From Clostridia bacterium (GTDB lineage Bacteria > Bacillota > Clostridia > Oscillospirales > Butyricicoccaceae): a stretch of 64,000 nt of DNA. The position numbers were made by a program, and so were the translations under genes. Within the stretch, counting starts at the first letter, position 1, and each line of letters opens with the position of its first letter. Below, in pieces: positions 49,280 to 58,228 of the stretch. Under the pieces are notes generated by a model. The model was given only the letters and a program-made list of their open reading frames with translations, was not told where the DNA came from and did no database searches. The stretch covers positions 22,103-86,102 of the forward strand of contig JAFSBG010000067.1 in NCBI GenBank assembly GCA_017441945.1. Direction: 5' to 3'.

Positions 49280-50029
49280 ATGAAGAAACTCAACATCAAG
49301 TCCTTCGTTCTCGGTATGCTCGTTATGGCTATCGTAATGTCGACAGCGGCTCCTGCAGTTGCTTCCACAATGAAGGCGGCACAGCTCTACTACAACAACA
49401 TCAAGATTCGTCTCAACGGCGAAGAACTCATCCCAAAGGATGCGACAGGCAAGGTTGTTGAGCCATTTGCAATTGACGGCACAACATATCTTCCAATCCG
49501 TGCAATCAGCTCTGCCCTCGGTCTCAACGTAACATGGGACGGCGCAACACAGACAGTTGTTCTCGGCAATGACCCGGCATACAATCAGCCAGCAAAGTGG
49601 CTCGGTGATATGGAGGCATTTGCAGGTCAGCCATATATCAACCGCGATACATACGAACAGTATCATACAGCTAATAACGGCGAAAAGTTTAAAAGCTTCA
49701 TGAAATTCGGCACAGAGGACAGCACATATCTTCTCAACGGCGAATATACTCGTTTCACAGGTACATTCTATCTCTGCGAAGCACATAAAAATGATAATTT
49801 CAACAGCGTTCGCTTCAATATTTATGTTGACGGAAAGCTTGCATACCAGTCTGAACCGATTTTCCAAGGTCACACACCTGAAGACTTTGAAATCGATGTA
49901 ACAGACGCATACAAGCTTGAAATAAAGATCGAATCAAGAACAGAAAATCCTGTACAGGGTGAATGGTTCAAATCGAGCACATATTCCAAAGGCGCATTCA
50001 TCGGCGATGCTGCTCTCTGGAACGACTAA
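49280..50029 (+). CDS. Secreted protein with copper-amine-oxidase-like stalk domain and NPCBM-like domain
   Basis: About 249 residues from the ATG at 49280 (AAAGGAGAATTTCAA). A signal peptide (MKKLNIKSFVLGMLVMAIVM with ...AVAS cleavage) precedes a Cu_amine_oxidN1-like domain: IKIRLNGEELIPKDATGK, TYLPIRAISSALGLNVTWDG, TVVLG. From about residue 115 a beta-sandwich part (YTRFTGTFYLCEAHK, VRFNIYVDGKLAYQSE) looks like an NPCBM/carbohydrate-binding fold. Probably a cell-surface binding protein. Confidence 0.82.
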   Translation: MKKLNIKSFVLGMLVMAIVMSTAAPAVASTMKAAQLYYNNIKIRLNGEELIPKDATGKVVEPFAIDGTTYLPIRAISSALGLNVTWDGATQTVVLGNDPAYNQPAKWLGDMEAFAGQPYINRDTYEQYHTANNGEKFKSFMKFGTEDSTYLLNGEYTRFTGTFYLCEAHKNDNFNSVRFNIYVDGKLAYQSEPIFQGHTPEDFEIDVTDAYKLEIKIESRTENPVQGEWFKSSTYSKGAFIGDAALWND

Positions 50030-50039
50030 TTTATAAAGT

Positions 50040-50069
50040 AAAAGCCACTCTGAAAAGGGTGGCTTTTTT
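50040..50069 (+). terminator. Terminator of the stalk-domain protein
   Basis: AAAGCCACTC and GGGTGGCTTTTTT with a 6-base loop and T-run. Confidence 0.8.
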
Positions 50070-50084
50070 ATTATACAGTTTTTC

Positions 50085-50220
50085 TTGCCTCCCTCTGACG
50101 AGGGAGGGGGACCGCTTGCGGTGGAAGGAGAGAATGCTAAAAAATAGAGCCTTTAAGTTCTCTCCCTCAGTCAAAACCATAGGTTTTGCCAGCTCCCTCG
50201 TCAGAGGGAGCCGAGGTGTC
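50085..50220. repeat. Two frame repeats in opposite form
   Basis: 50090-50136: CTCCCTCTGACGAGGGAG, inner stem ACCGC-TT-GCGGT, GGAAGGAG. 50160-50212: CTCCCTCAGTC, inner stem CAAAACC-ATA-GGTTTTG, CCAGCTCCCTCGTCAGAGGGAG. The same frame carries unrelated stems. Confidence 0.65.
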
Positions 50221-50233
50221 TGGATAAAATTAA

Positions 50234-50262
50234 AAAAGCTTCCACAGGATGTGGAAGCTTTT
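50234..50262 (-). terminator. Terminator of the small gene at 50277-50426
   Basis: AAAAGCTTCCACA-GGA-TGTGGAAGCTTTT, just past the stop at 50277; A/T-rich flanks on both sides. Confidence 0.75.
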
Positions 50263-50276
50263 CCCCTTTTAGTTAT

Positions 50277-50426
50277 CTACGGCATTATTTTATCTGCCGC
50301 TTCTTTCAGTTTTGCTTTCATCGGCGTCATGCCGCTTTTGTTCAGCTTTGACCCTGCGTAAGCCGCTGCACCAATACCGAGCGCACCGATTCCCAGAGTC
50401 ATCATTGCAACGTTTTTCGCTTTCAT
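50277..50426 (-). CDS. Small hydrophobic peptide, 49 residues
   Basis: ATG at 50426, preceded by a GGGGAGTGAGCATAA site, reads MKAKNVAMMTLGIGALGIGA, then AAAYAGSKLNKSGMTP and a charged amphipathic end (MKAKLKEAADKIMP). One glycine/alanine-rich hydrophobic segment (about 6-24). A terminator at 50234-50262 closes it. Length and composition suggest a membrane peptide; no family recognised. The coding call rests on the ribosome-binding site and terminator alone. Confidence 0.55.
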   Translation of the reverse strand: MKAKNVAMMTLGIGALGIGAAAYAGSKLNKSGMTPMKAKLKEAADKIMP

Positions 50427-50497
50427 TTATGCTCACTCCCCATTCGTGAGTTTTTAGCGCCCATATCGGGCACAAAGCTATTATATGCAAAACCTTT

Positions 50498-51589
50498 TTA
50501 CTTACTCATGAACATGATATTTGTGTCGGATGCAAAATTTTCCGTTGAATAGAGCACAAGCACCTGTGTGATGCCGTTTGCGGAGACGTATTCGGAAATG
50601 CTTGTCTTGTTTGCGCGCAAATCCCATACATGAATTTCATCAAAATTATGTGTGAGATATGGAGCTAAAGAATTGGAGTAGGAATCCTTGATGAGAAGGA
50701 GCTTTTCGCCGTCTTCGATTTCTGCGTTGTCGAGAACAACAAGAGGAGGATTTCCGCCGAAGAATACCGAGTATTTGTCCTTCTTGTCGGCAAAGGATTC
50801 ATCGTAAAGCGGAATATCGTTGCCGTTTTCGTCCTTTACAGAAAGCTCAGGCACCATAAATGTGGTAACTGTGTCAGGCTCAACCATTCTTGCGCCTGCA
50901 TTGGAGTAAAGTGTGCCGAAAAACTCAGGATATTCCTTTCGGAGCACTCTGTCATGGGGTGTCATGCCGTATTCCTGACAGATTTTTTCATAAGCATAAT
51001 ATGCGCCGTCACTTGTCCAGTGGTGGTCTGTGCGGTAGTAGATGTATTCGTCCTTATGAGCGAGAAGCGCCTGGCTAAGGTCGAAATATTCCTCCATTTG
51101 AGATGCTCTGTCTAAAAGAATCTGCTGATTATATGGATTTGCATTGCCTGGCAGCTTGTCAGCGTGGACATAGCTTGCCATAGGAATAAGGGAGAAACGG
51201 ACAGGGATATCGAGAGAGTCGGAAAGCTTCCGGACAACGCCGTAGTTGATGTCAAGACGGCTGTCGTCAGGCTTGACAAACTTTGTCATAAGATATCCGT
51301 CCTTGCCGAAATAAATGCCGTTGTTCTCTGTCTTGAGAAGCGCCTTTTCAAAGAAATATTTCATGCCCACCCATGTATCACGGAATGCAAACTGGTCGGT
51401 GACATATTCTTCAAATTCGGCTGTGAACTTGCCGTTGAATAATCTTTCAAATGTAAACTTCGGCATCTGTGCAAGGTTTCTGTTTTCCATTTCGGAAAAC
51501 TCGCTCTTTGGCATAATAATGAGAAGAAGGAAGAAAACTGCAATGAAGCCGACAAAGGTGAAAGTTGTTATTTTGCTGTATTTATTCAT
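50498..51589 (-). CDS. DHHW-family protein (AlgX/AlgJ-like O-acetylation partner)
   Basis: Three hundred and sixty-three residues: one N-terminal helix (about 8-26), then an extracytoplasmic SGNH-like domain. YYRTDHHWTSDGAYYAYEKI is the DHHW motif, preceded by FRDTWVGMKYFFEKALLK, and LLIKDSYSNSLAPYL carries a likely nucleophile serine. AlgJ/X-like proteins act with an MBOAT partner to put acetyl groups on exported polysaccharide. Starts 10 bases after the MBOAT gene. Confidence 0.85.
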   Translation of the reverse strand: MNKYSKITTFTFVGFIAVFFLLLIIMPKSEFSEMENRNLAQMPKFTFERLFNGKFTAEFEEYVTDQFAFRDTWVGMKYFFEKALLKTENNGIYFGKDGYLMTKFVKPDDSRLDINYGVVRKLSDSLDIPVRFSLIPMASYVHADKLPGNANPYNQQILLDRASQMEEYFDLSQALLAHKDEYIYYRTDHHWTSDGAYYAYEKICQEYGMTPHDRVLRKEYPEFFGTLYSNAGARMVEPDTVTTFMVPELSVKDENGNDIPLYDESFADKKDKYSVFFGGNPPLVVLDNAEIEDGEKLLLIKDSYSNSLAPYLTHNFDEIHVWDLRANKTSISEYVSANGITQVLVLYSTENFASDTNIMFMSK

Positions 51590-51599
51590 AATTCACCTC

Positions 51600-53006
51600 T
51601 TAGAAACGGAAGTAAAGGAATGGGTTGTAGCTTGCGTCGACAAGGTATGCTGTCGAAATGATAAGACCGATTGCGCAAAGCACGGGCACAAGCCATTCGT
51701 TTTTGTTTTCACGGATTTTACAGAATGTGTTCTTTACAACAGGGGTTGCGCCGATAAAGAGAAGCACAAGAAGGGCGCCGTAGTTGCGGATGTTGTAAAG
51801 GAAGTCTGCGTTGATAAGCGGGAGACCGTTTAAGCCGAACATACCGCCCATGTATTCAAGCCCTGCGCCCATACCTTCGATAGCAAAGAATACAAAAGAG
51901 AGCAGAACGAAGAACAATGTGTAGCAGTGTGCGATAAAGCCTGGTGCTTTCTGGAGCTTTTTGAGAAGGAAGCCCTTTTCAAACATAAGCAGTACAGCGA
52001 AGATAAGACCCCAGATAAGGAAGTTCCAGCTTGCGCCGTGCCAGATGCCTGTTGTTGCCCATACAACGAAGATGTTGAAGAAGTTTCTCGCCTTCGAGCA
52101 GCGGTTGCCGCCGAGAGGGATATAGACATATTCTCTGAACCATGAGCCGAGAGAGATGTGCCATCTTCTCCAGAACTCTGTGATGCTCTTTGAGATGAAC
52201 GGATAATTGAAGTTTTCCATAAACTCAAATCCCAGCATACGGCCTAAGCCTATCGCCATATCGGAATAGCCGGAGAAGTCGAAGTAAAGCTGAAGCACGA
52301 ATGCGATAATGCCGAGCCACAGGGAGAGGACCGACTGGTCTGCCATATTGGTTGCGTAAATGCTGTCCCATAATGGGCCGATGTTGTTGGCAAGGAGTGC
52401 CTTTTTGCACAGACCTGCCATAAAGGTTTCAACGCCCTTTGCAAACTTTTCGACAGACTCCTTGCGGTGTGTAAGCTGGTCGTCAACATCCTTATATTTA
52501 ATGATAGGACCTGCGATGAGCTGTGGAAAAAGTGTTACGAAAGAGCCGAAAGCGAAGATGTTGCGCTGTGCCTTTGCATCGCCGCGGAATACGTCGATGG
52601 TGTAGGACATTGTCTGGAATGTATAGAATGAAATGCCGATAGGCAGCGGAAGCCCCAATGGCTTGATTGGAAGATTCGGCGCAATGGCAAGAATGTTGCC
52701 GATGATAAAGTCAAAGTATTTGAAGAATGTAAGCAGGAGAAGATTGAAGAATATCGAGGAAGATACCCATAATTTCGCCTTTTTTACATTGCCTTTTGCA
52801 AGGTTGTTTTCGACTAAGATGCCGTGGGTGTAGTCGATGACAGTACTGAGCAGCATAATGGTGATGTAGATTGGCTCACCCCAGCCGTAGAATATGAGAT
52901 TCAGGAGAAAAAGTGCGCCGTTGCGGAATTTCTTAGGCAAGGCGTAGTATATACCCAGCACACAAGGCAGGTATATGAACATAAAGAGAATCGAGCTGAA
53001 AACCAT
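51600..53006 (-). CDS. MBOAT-family O-acyltransferase (AlgI/DltB-like)
   Basis: Four hundred and sixty-eight residues, eleven or so membrane helices. VFSSILFMFIYLPCVLGIYY is the usual start, DFSGYSDMAIGLGRMLGFEF and the MBOAT signature region WHISLGSWFREYVYIPLGG are present, followed by WHGASWNFLIWG with the catalytic histidine. It moves acetyl or other acyl groups across the membrane to the DHHW partner. First gene of the pair. The region upstream holds repeats. Confidence 0.92.
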   Translation of the reverse strand: MVFSSILFMFIYLPCVLGIYYALPKKFRNGALFLLNLIFYGWGEPIYITIMLLSTVIDYTHGILVENNLAKGNVKKAKLWVSSSIFFNLLLLTFFKYFDFIIGNILAIAPNLPIKPLGLPLPIGISFYTFQTMSYTIDVFRGDAKAQRNIFAFGSFVTLFPQLIAGPIIKYKDVDDQLTHRKESVEKFAKGVETFMAGLCKKALLANNIGPLWDSIYATNMADQSVLSLWLGIIAFVLQLYFDFSGYSDMAIGLGRMLGFEFMENFNYPFISKSITEFWRRWHISLGSWFREYVYIPLGGNRCSKARNFFNIFVVWATTGIWHGASWNFLIWGLIFAVLLMFEKGFLLKKLQKAPGFIAHCYTLFFVLLSFVFFAIEGMGAGLEYMGGMFGLNGLPLINADFLYNIRNYGALLVLLFIGATPVVKNTFCKIRENKNEWLVPVLCAIGLIISTAYLVDASYNPFLYFRF

Positions 53007-53099
53007 AGGCAGGGTTTCCTTTCAAAAAATAAAAATGCAGTTTCGGCAGGCGCATACCCACCTATTATAATGGTATAGTATTAAATGAAAAGTGTCAAG

Positions 53100-53337
53100 G
53101 GGATGCGGGAGATAACATTGAGTACAAGCATTTTTGAGCCTTCCCCTTGATTCATACCCCAAACAGCAGGCTGTCTGGGGACCCCATTGGGGAAGGTGTC
53201 ACCGTAGGTGACGGATGAGGTGGTGCCGAAAGGCATATTAAATAAACGGGCTGCGCCCTACACCTCATCAGTCAGCAAAGCTGACAGCTTCTCCTCAAGG
53301 AGAAGCCTTTTAATGGGGGTTACCCTTCCACATAACA
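53100..53337. repeat. Frame repeats upstream of the MBOAT gene
   Basis: A frame copy with GTCACC-GTA-GGTGAC (53199-53213) and another with GTCAGC-AAA-GCTGAC followed by CTTCTCCTCAAGGAGAAG (53271-53307). No gene. Confidence 0.55.
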
Positions 53338-53363
53338 ACAGGCGGAAACGCTGTTCCGCCTGT
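53338..53363 (-). terminator. Probable terminator of the DUF4358-type lipoprotein
   Basis: ACAGGCGGAA-ACGCTG-TTCCGCCTGT, about 65 bases past the stop at 53428, with a short T-rich tail on the minus strand. Confidence 0.5.
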
Positions 53364-53427
53364 GTGGTGTTTGTATATTGTTTGCGGGCGGGCGTGGAAA
53401 CCAGCCCCTGCACATAATGTAAAATGA

Positions 53428-53928
53428 TTACTTTGTCATTTCGTTGAATACACCTACGATGTCGTCAGCGTGTTCGGATACAACGAAGAGAACATAGTTG
53501 CCGTTGACAACAGTCTGTGCCTTTTCAACCAGTTCGTACTGGTCTGGGAGGTACTGCTTCCACTGTGCATCGAGGTCAGCCTGACGCTTTTCAATGCCTT
53601 CCTTAACAGCGTCCATCTTGCCGTCCTTAACCTTTGCAACGAAAACTTCTTCAGCCTTTACGTTGATCATTGGGAACTTGAGGGAGTAGCTTTCGAGATC
53701 TTCTGTGTTGAGATAGTAGAATGTAGCTGTCATTTCGTCGTCGCCCTCCATCTTAGCGATCATGTTTTCTTCGCCGCCTACATTTTCAACGAGCTTTTCG
53801 TCGATAGCTGTAACGATGTCGGATACTGCTGGGTTCTTTGTGGATGCTGTGCCTTCTTCAGAGGAGCAGCCTGCGAAAAGACCCATGCACATGATAACGA
53901 GAAGTGTGAGTGCTGTGATTTTCTTCAT
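53428..53928 (-). CDS. Lipoprotein, DUF4358-like
   Basis: One hundred and sixty-six residues from the ATG at 53928. MKKITALTLLVIMCMGLFAGC is a lipoprotein signal peptide with a cysteine at residue 21. The body has FYYLNTEDLESYSLKFPMIN, EEVFVAKVKDG and YLPDQYELVEKAQTVVNGNY, as in small Clostridia lipoproteins annotated DUF4358. Function unknown. A longer reading to 53997 lacks a ribosome-binding site. Confidence 0.78.
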   Translation of the reverse strand: MKKITALTLLVIMCMGLFAGCSSEEGTASTKNPAVSDIVTAIDEKLVENVGGEENMIAKMEGDDEMTATFYYLNTEDLESYSLKFPMINVKAEEVFVAKVKDGKMDAVKEGIEKRQADLDAQWKQYLPDQYELVEKAQTVVNGNYVLFVVSEHADDIVGVFNEMTK

Positions 53929-54521
53929 TTTAAATATTCCTTTCAGTGTTAAAAAGTCGTATGTTTGTTGTATGTTTATTGTGATTTTGCGTGTCACATT
54001 TCTTTAGACTGTAAAAAATAGATTTTGTTCCAAAGATTTTTAAAAAGTTTTTATGATAGTATGCGGGAGGGCGCAGAGACCCTCCCCTACAGTTTTTATC
54101 TGTCGTGGTTTGTTATCGTAGGGGCGGGTTTCCATGCCCGCCCGTATTATTCAATGCGCCGCAGGCACCATAATGCATCTTTGATGCAATTCATGTAGCG
54201 ATGCATTGGATAGGATAGATTAAATAGACGGGCTACGCCCTACACCCCTCCACCGTTGTTCCAACGGTCCCCCTCCCCTTAACAATGGGAGGCTTTGAGA
54301 TTGGGCGATCCGGAGGCTCCCCTGTGCAAAGGGAGCTTTTTCTTGGCTCCCTCTGACGAGGGAGCTGGCTTGCGAAGCAAGACTGAGGGAGAGATATTAT
54401 TAAATGTGATTTATCACACATTAACATTTTCCATAGGAAAATATATCGTGTGCATGGCACATATCGTTTCGCCGCAGGCGAACTATACACAATATTATTT
54501 ACAATTCTTTTCAATTTACCC
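53929..54521. repeat. Long gap holding repeats only
   Basis: No gene. GGGAGGGCG..CCCTCCCCTAC (54064-54090), GTAGGGGCGGGTTTCCATGCCCGCCCG (54119-54145), a hairpin array with ATGCATCTTTGATGCAATTCAT (about 54172-54215), a frame copy with ACCGTTG-TT-CCAACGGT (54249-54265) and another with CTTGC-GAA-GCAAG (54368-54382). Confidence 0.55.
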
Positions 54522-54550
54522 TTGAAAATCAGCTTTATTGGTGATAAAAT
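54522..54550 (+). promoter_or_regulatory. Promoter of tdh
   Basis: TTGAAA (54522-54527), 17-base spacer, TAAAAT (54545-54550). The leader to the ATG at 54667 is about 110 bases. Confidence 0.7.
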
Positions 54551-54666
54551 AATAAATGTAATATAAGGCGTAAATTTGCGCGCGTATCTCGTTAAAAAAA
54601 TGCCGAAATCAAGCCTGACATTGCACAAAAATGCTAATAATTTATTTAAGATAGGAGAATAGAGTT

Positions 54667-55710
54667 ATGATTCCTACAATGATGGATGCTCTCGTTAAGA
54701 CTGGTCCAGTTAAGGGCCTCACACTTATGCAGGTCCCGGTTCCAACTCCAAAGGCTGGCGAAGTTCTTATCAAGATCAAGAAGACAGCTATCTGCGGCAC
54801 AGACGTTCACATTTATGAATGGAACGAATGGTCCCAGAAGAACCTCAATCCACCTCTCACAGTTGGCCACGAATATGTTGGCGAAATCGCCCTTCTTGGT
54901 GAAGGCGTAGAAGGCCTCAAGGTTGGTCAGCGCGTTTCCGGTGAAGGCCATATCGTTTGCGGTCAGTGCTACAACTGCCGTACAGGTAACGGTCAGTGGT
55001 GTGAAAAGACACGCGGTGTCGGCGTTAACCGTGACGGTGCTTTCGCTGAATACCTCTGCATTCCTGCTTCCAATGTTGTCACAATCGAAGACGACCTTAA
55101 GGACGATGTAGTTTCCTTCTTTGATGCATTCGGCAACGCTACACATACAGCTCTTATGTGGGATCTCGTTGGTAAGAACGTTCTTATCACAGGCGCAGGC
55201 CCAATCGGTATCATGGCAGTTGGTATCGCTAAGTTCGCAGGTGCTCGTTCTGTTGTTATCACAGACCTTAACGACTACCGTCTCGACCTCGCTAAGAAGA
55301 TGGGCGCAACAAAGTGCGTAAACGTAGGCAGAGAATCCCTTGAAGAAGCTATGAAGGAACTCGGCATTGACGAAGGCTTCGATGTAGGTCTCGAAATGTC
55401 CGGCGCTCAGCCAGCATTCAAGCAGATGCTTAACAACATGATGTGCGGCGGTAAGGTTTCTCTCCTCGGCCTCCAGGGCAAGGATATGATGACAGACTGG
55501 AACACAATCATCATGAAGGGTCTCACAATCCAGGGTATCTACGGCAGAAAGATGTACCAGACATGGTATCAGATGAAGCACATGGTACAGGGCGGTCTCG
55601 ATATGGAACCAGTTATCACACATCGCTTCCACTACACAGAATTTGAAAAGGGCTTTGAAGCAATGATCTCCGGTATGTCCGGTAAGGTCGTTCTCAGCTG
55701 GGACAAGTAA
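54667..55710 (+). CDS. tdh: L-threonine 3-dehydrogenase
   Basis: Three hundred and forty-seven residues of the zinc alcohol dehydrogenase superfamily. CGTDVHIYEWNEW and GHEYVGEI carry the catalytic-zinc ligands, CGQCYNCRTGNGQWCEKT the structural-zinc cysteines, GAGPIGIMAVGIAKFAGA the NAD-binding motif. It oxidises threonine to 2-amino-3-ketobutyrate, which Kbl (56007) cleaves with CoA to glycine and acetyl-CoA. A very narrow codon set (CTC, AAG, GAA, ACA) points to high expression. AGATAGGAGAATAGAGTT site. Confidence 0.96.
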   Translation: MIPTMMDALVKTGPVKGLTLMQVPVPTPKAGEVLIKIKKTAICGTDVHIYEWNEWSQKNLNPPLTVGHEYVGEIALLGEGVEGLKVGQRVSGEGHIVCGQCYNCRTGNGQWCEKTRGVGVNRDGAFAEYLCIPASNVVTIEDDLKDDVVSFFDAFGNATHTALMWDLVGKNVLITGAGPIGIMAVGIAKFAGARSVVITDLNDYRLDLAKKMGATKCVNVGRESLEEAMKELGIDEGFDVGLEMSGAQPAFKQMLNNMMCGGKVSLLGLQGKDMMTDWNTIIMKGLTIQGIYGRKMYQTWYQMKHMVQGGLDMEPVITHRFHYTEFEKGFEAMISGMSGKVVLSWDK

Positions 55711-56006
55711 GTCGCTGCGCTCTCCCCATTGAGCAGGCTCAATGGGGTCCCCAAAAATTAATCAAGACTATGCCCTTACACTCGTCTTGTGTGATTTTGC
55801 CGAAATGAATTCGTCAAAATCGGGAGGATTTCCTCTTTTAGGGGAGAATATAAATAATAAAATGAGCCTCCCCTGTGCAAGGGGAGGTGTCACACAAATG
55901 TGTGACGGAGGGGTTGTTAAAAACCTTTTCCGTATAAATATGCAGGGACAAGCCGTGGTTTGTCCACAGTAGACCCTGCCAAAATAAACAAAAGGAGAAA
56001 TATCTT
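55711..56006. repeat. tdh-kbl gap: frame repeat and a long dyad
   Basis: Frame copy at 55866-55914 with CCTCCCCTGTGCAAGGGGAGG and inner GTCACACA-AA-TGTGTGAC. Then GCAGGG..GGACAA..TTGTCC..CCCTGC, a nested dyad at 55942-55979, about 30 bases before the kbl start, which could be a regulatory hairpin. TGCCGAAATGAATTCGTCAAAATCG at 55799 repeats the sequence near 48088. Confidence 0.5.
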
Positions 56007-57197
56007 ATGAACAACGATACATTAAAGATTTTTGCTCAGCAGCTCGAAGACATCAAGGCTTCCGGCACATACAAGGACGAAAGAGTTATCACAACTCCTC
56101 AGAAGTCCATGATCGACACAACAAAGGCTAACGGCGTTCTCAATATGTGCGCTAACAACTATCTCGGCCTTTCCAACCACCCAGAACTCATCAAGGCTGC
56201 TAAGGAATCCTATGACAACTGGGGCTTCGGTCTTTCTTCCGTACGTTTCATCTGCGGTACACAGCAGGTTCACAAGGACCTCGAAAGAGCTATCGCTGAT
56301 TTCGTAGGTACAGACGACTGTATCCTCTACGGCTCCTGCTTCGACGCTAACGGCGGTCTCTTCGAAACACTTCTCACAGCTGAAGACGCTGTTATCTCCG
56401 ACGAACTCAACCACGCTTCCATCATCGACGGTATCCGCCTCTGTAAGGCAGCTCGTTACCGCTATAAGAACAACAACATGGAAGACCTCCGTGCTAAGCT
56501 CCAGGAAGCAACAGATAAGGGCGCTCGTATCAAGCTCATCGCTACAGACGGCGTATTCTCCATGGACGGCTATATCGCTAACCTCAAGGGCATCTGTGAC
56601 CTCGCTGACGAATTCGGCGCTCTCGTTATGATCGACGAATGTCACTCCACAGGCTTCATGGGCGAACACGGCCGCGGCACAGCTGAATACTGCGACGTTA
56701 TGGGCAGAGTTGACATCATCACAGGTACACTCGGTAAGGCTCTCGGCGGCGCTTCCGGCGGCTTCACAGCAGCTCGTCAGGAAATCGTTGACCTTCTCCG
56801 TCAGCGCTCCCGTCCATACCTCTTCTCCAATACTCTTGCTCCAGCTATCGCTGCTGCATCTCTCAAGGTATTCCAGATGCTCAACGAATCCACAGCTCTC
56901 AGAGATAAGGTTCACGAAAATACAAAGTACTTCCGTGAAGAAATGGGCAAGCTCGGTTTCGATATTCCAGAATCCACACACCCAATCGTTCCAGTTATGC
57001 TCTATGATGCAAAGGTAGCTCAGGAATTCGCAAAGCGTATGCTCGATAAGGGCGTTTACGTTGTTGGCTTCTTCTATCCTGTTGTTCCACAGGGCAAGGC
57101 AAGAATCCGTACTCAGATTTCTGCTGGCCACTCCAAGGAAGACCTCGATTTCGCTATCAAGTGCTTCAAGGAAGTTAAGGAAGAAATGGGCATCTAA
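56007..57197 (+). CDS. kbl: Glycine C-acetyltransferase (2-amino-3-ketobutyrate CoA ligase)
   Basis: Three hundred and ninety-six residues, PLP-dependent alpha-oxoamine synthase family. [20 protein letters not shown] at the start, [40 protein letters not shown] and [18 protein letters not shown] (the PLP lysine is in GTLGKAL). It completes threonine degradation with Tdh. AAAGGAGAAATATCTT site. Codon use as narrow as tdh. Confidence 0.97.
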   Translation: MNNDTLKIFAQQLEDIKASGTYKDERVITTPQKSMIDTTKANGVLNMCANNYLGLSNHPELIKAAKESYDNWGFGLSSVRFICGTQQVHKDLERAIADFVGTDDCILYGSCFDANGGLFETLLTAEDAVISDELNHASIIDGIRLCKAARYRYKNNNMEDLRAKLQEATDKGARIKLIATDGVFSMDGYIANLKGICDLADEFGALVMIDECHSTGFMGEHGRGTAEYCDVMGRVDIITGTLGKALGGASGGFTAARQEIVDLLRQRSRPYLFSNTLAPAIAAASLKVFQMLNESTALRDKVHENTKYFREEMGKLGFDIPESTHPIVPVMLYDAKVAQEFAKRMLDKGVYVVGFFYPVVPQGKARIRTQISAGHSKEDLDFAIKCFKEVKEEMGI

Positions 57198-57568
57198 TTT
57201 GTGCCTGACGGCATGAAGCAGATAAACTTGCCTCCCTCTGACGAGGGGGGTGTCACGAAGTGACGGGGGGAGAGAACTTATAAAATGTGACTTGTCACAC
57301 AATAGTTTTTCACTCTTCACTTTCAACTATTAACCTGATAATATACCCCGATGTATGTCGGGGTATATTTTGTAAACGGGCATATTAAACAAAAATCCCG
57401 CTTGCCTCCTTCTCGTAGAGGGAGGTGTCACACGATAGTGTGACGGAGGGAGCGAAACTTATTCAATCCGTGCGAAGCACACATAATTTTGTAGGGGACG
57501 GCGCCCTCGACGTCCCGCAGACGAACTTTGTTCGTCAGATAGAAATCCCTCCTATGAAAGGAGAAAAT
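57198..57568. repeat. Repeat-filled gap before the HD gene
   Basis: Frame copy with GTCAC-GAA-GTGAC (57250-57262), a hairpin ATACCCCG..CGGGGTAT (57342-57367), another frame copy with GTCACAC-GATA-GTGTGAC (57427-57444), and GTAGGGGACGGCGCCCTCGACGTCC (57492-57516). No gene. Confidence 0.55.
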
Positions 57569-58228
57569 ATGATAACATTCGACCAGATCAAAAGCAATTA
57601 CGAAATAAATACATACATTCAGAAGGGCAACGATGTCCTGGGCGTTATGGGATACACCGACCACGGATTTGCTCACGCCACCCTGTGCGCCAATAAGGCT
57701 TCCGACATTCTGGAGTTTTTAGGCTATGATGAGCGCACAGTCGAGCTTGCGCGCATTGCAGGCTATATGCACGATATCGGCAACTGCGTAAACCGCAAGG
57801 ACCACGCCCAGTCGGGCGCACTCATCGCGCACGACCTTCTCATCCGCATCGGTATGGATATTGAGGAAATCGCCGACGTTATCTGTGCTATCGGTCATCA
57901 CGACGAAGGCACAGGCGGTCCTGTCTCCCCTATTTCGGCGGCGCTTATCCTCGCCGACAAGTCCGATGTGCGTCGCAGCCGTGTCCGCCAGAAAAATATG
58001 AGCGAATATGATATCCACGACCGTGTAAACTACGCAGTTTACACTTCGGGGCTGACTCTCGACAGAGATTCCATGTCGGTGACTCTCGAGCTTTCCATCG
58101 ACACTTCAATTTCGCCGGTGATGAATTATTTCGAGATTTTCCTTTCCCGTATGCTCATGTGCCGCAAAGCCGCTGAATATCTCGGCCTCAACTTTGCACT
58201 CAATATAAATAATACAAGACTGCTTTAA
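57569..58228 (+). CDS. HD-domain phosphohydrolase
   Basis: About 219 residues from the ATG at 57569 (AAAGGAGAAAAT). DHGFAHATLCANKASDILEF is the first histidine motif, IAGYMHDIGN the HD pair, AIGHHDEGTGG the third, ILADKSDVRRSR the last aspartate. All the metal-binding residues are there. Substrate may be a nucleotide or a cyclic nucleotide; the neighbours give no clue. Confidence 0.88.
   Translation: MITFDQIKSNYEINTYIQKGNDVLGVMGYTDHGFAHATLCANKASDILEFLGYDERTVELARIAGYMHDIGNCVNRKDHAQSGALIAHDLLIRIGMDIEEIADVICAIGHHDEGTGGPVSPISAALILADKSDVRRSRVRQKNMSEYDIHDRVNYAVYTSGLTLDRDSMSVTLELSIDTSISPVMNYFEIFLSRMLMCRKAAEYLGLNFALNINNTRLL

Noticed and set aside
54646..55632. A 328-codon minus-strand frame opposite tdh
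   Set aside because: Antisense shadow, no ribosome-binding site, no motif.
56022..57326. A 434-codon minus-strand frame opposite kbl
   Set aside because: Antisense shadow created by the strong codon bias of kbl; composition (Cys, Ser, Val) is unlike a real protein.
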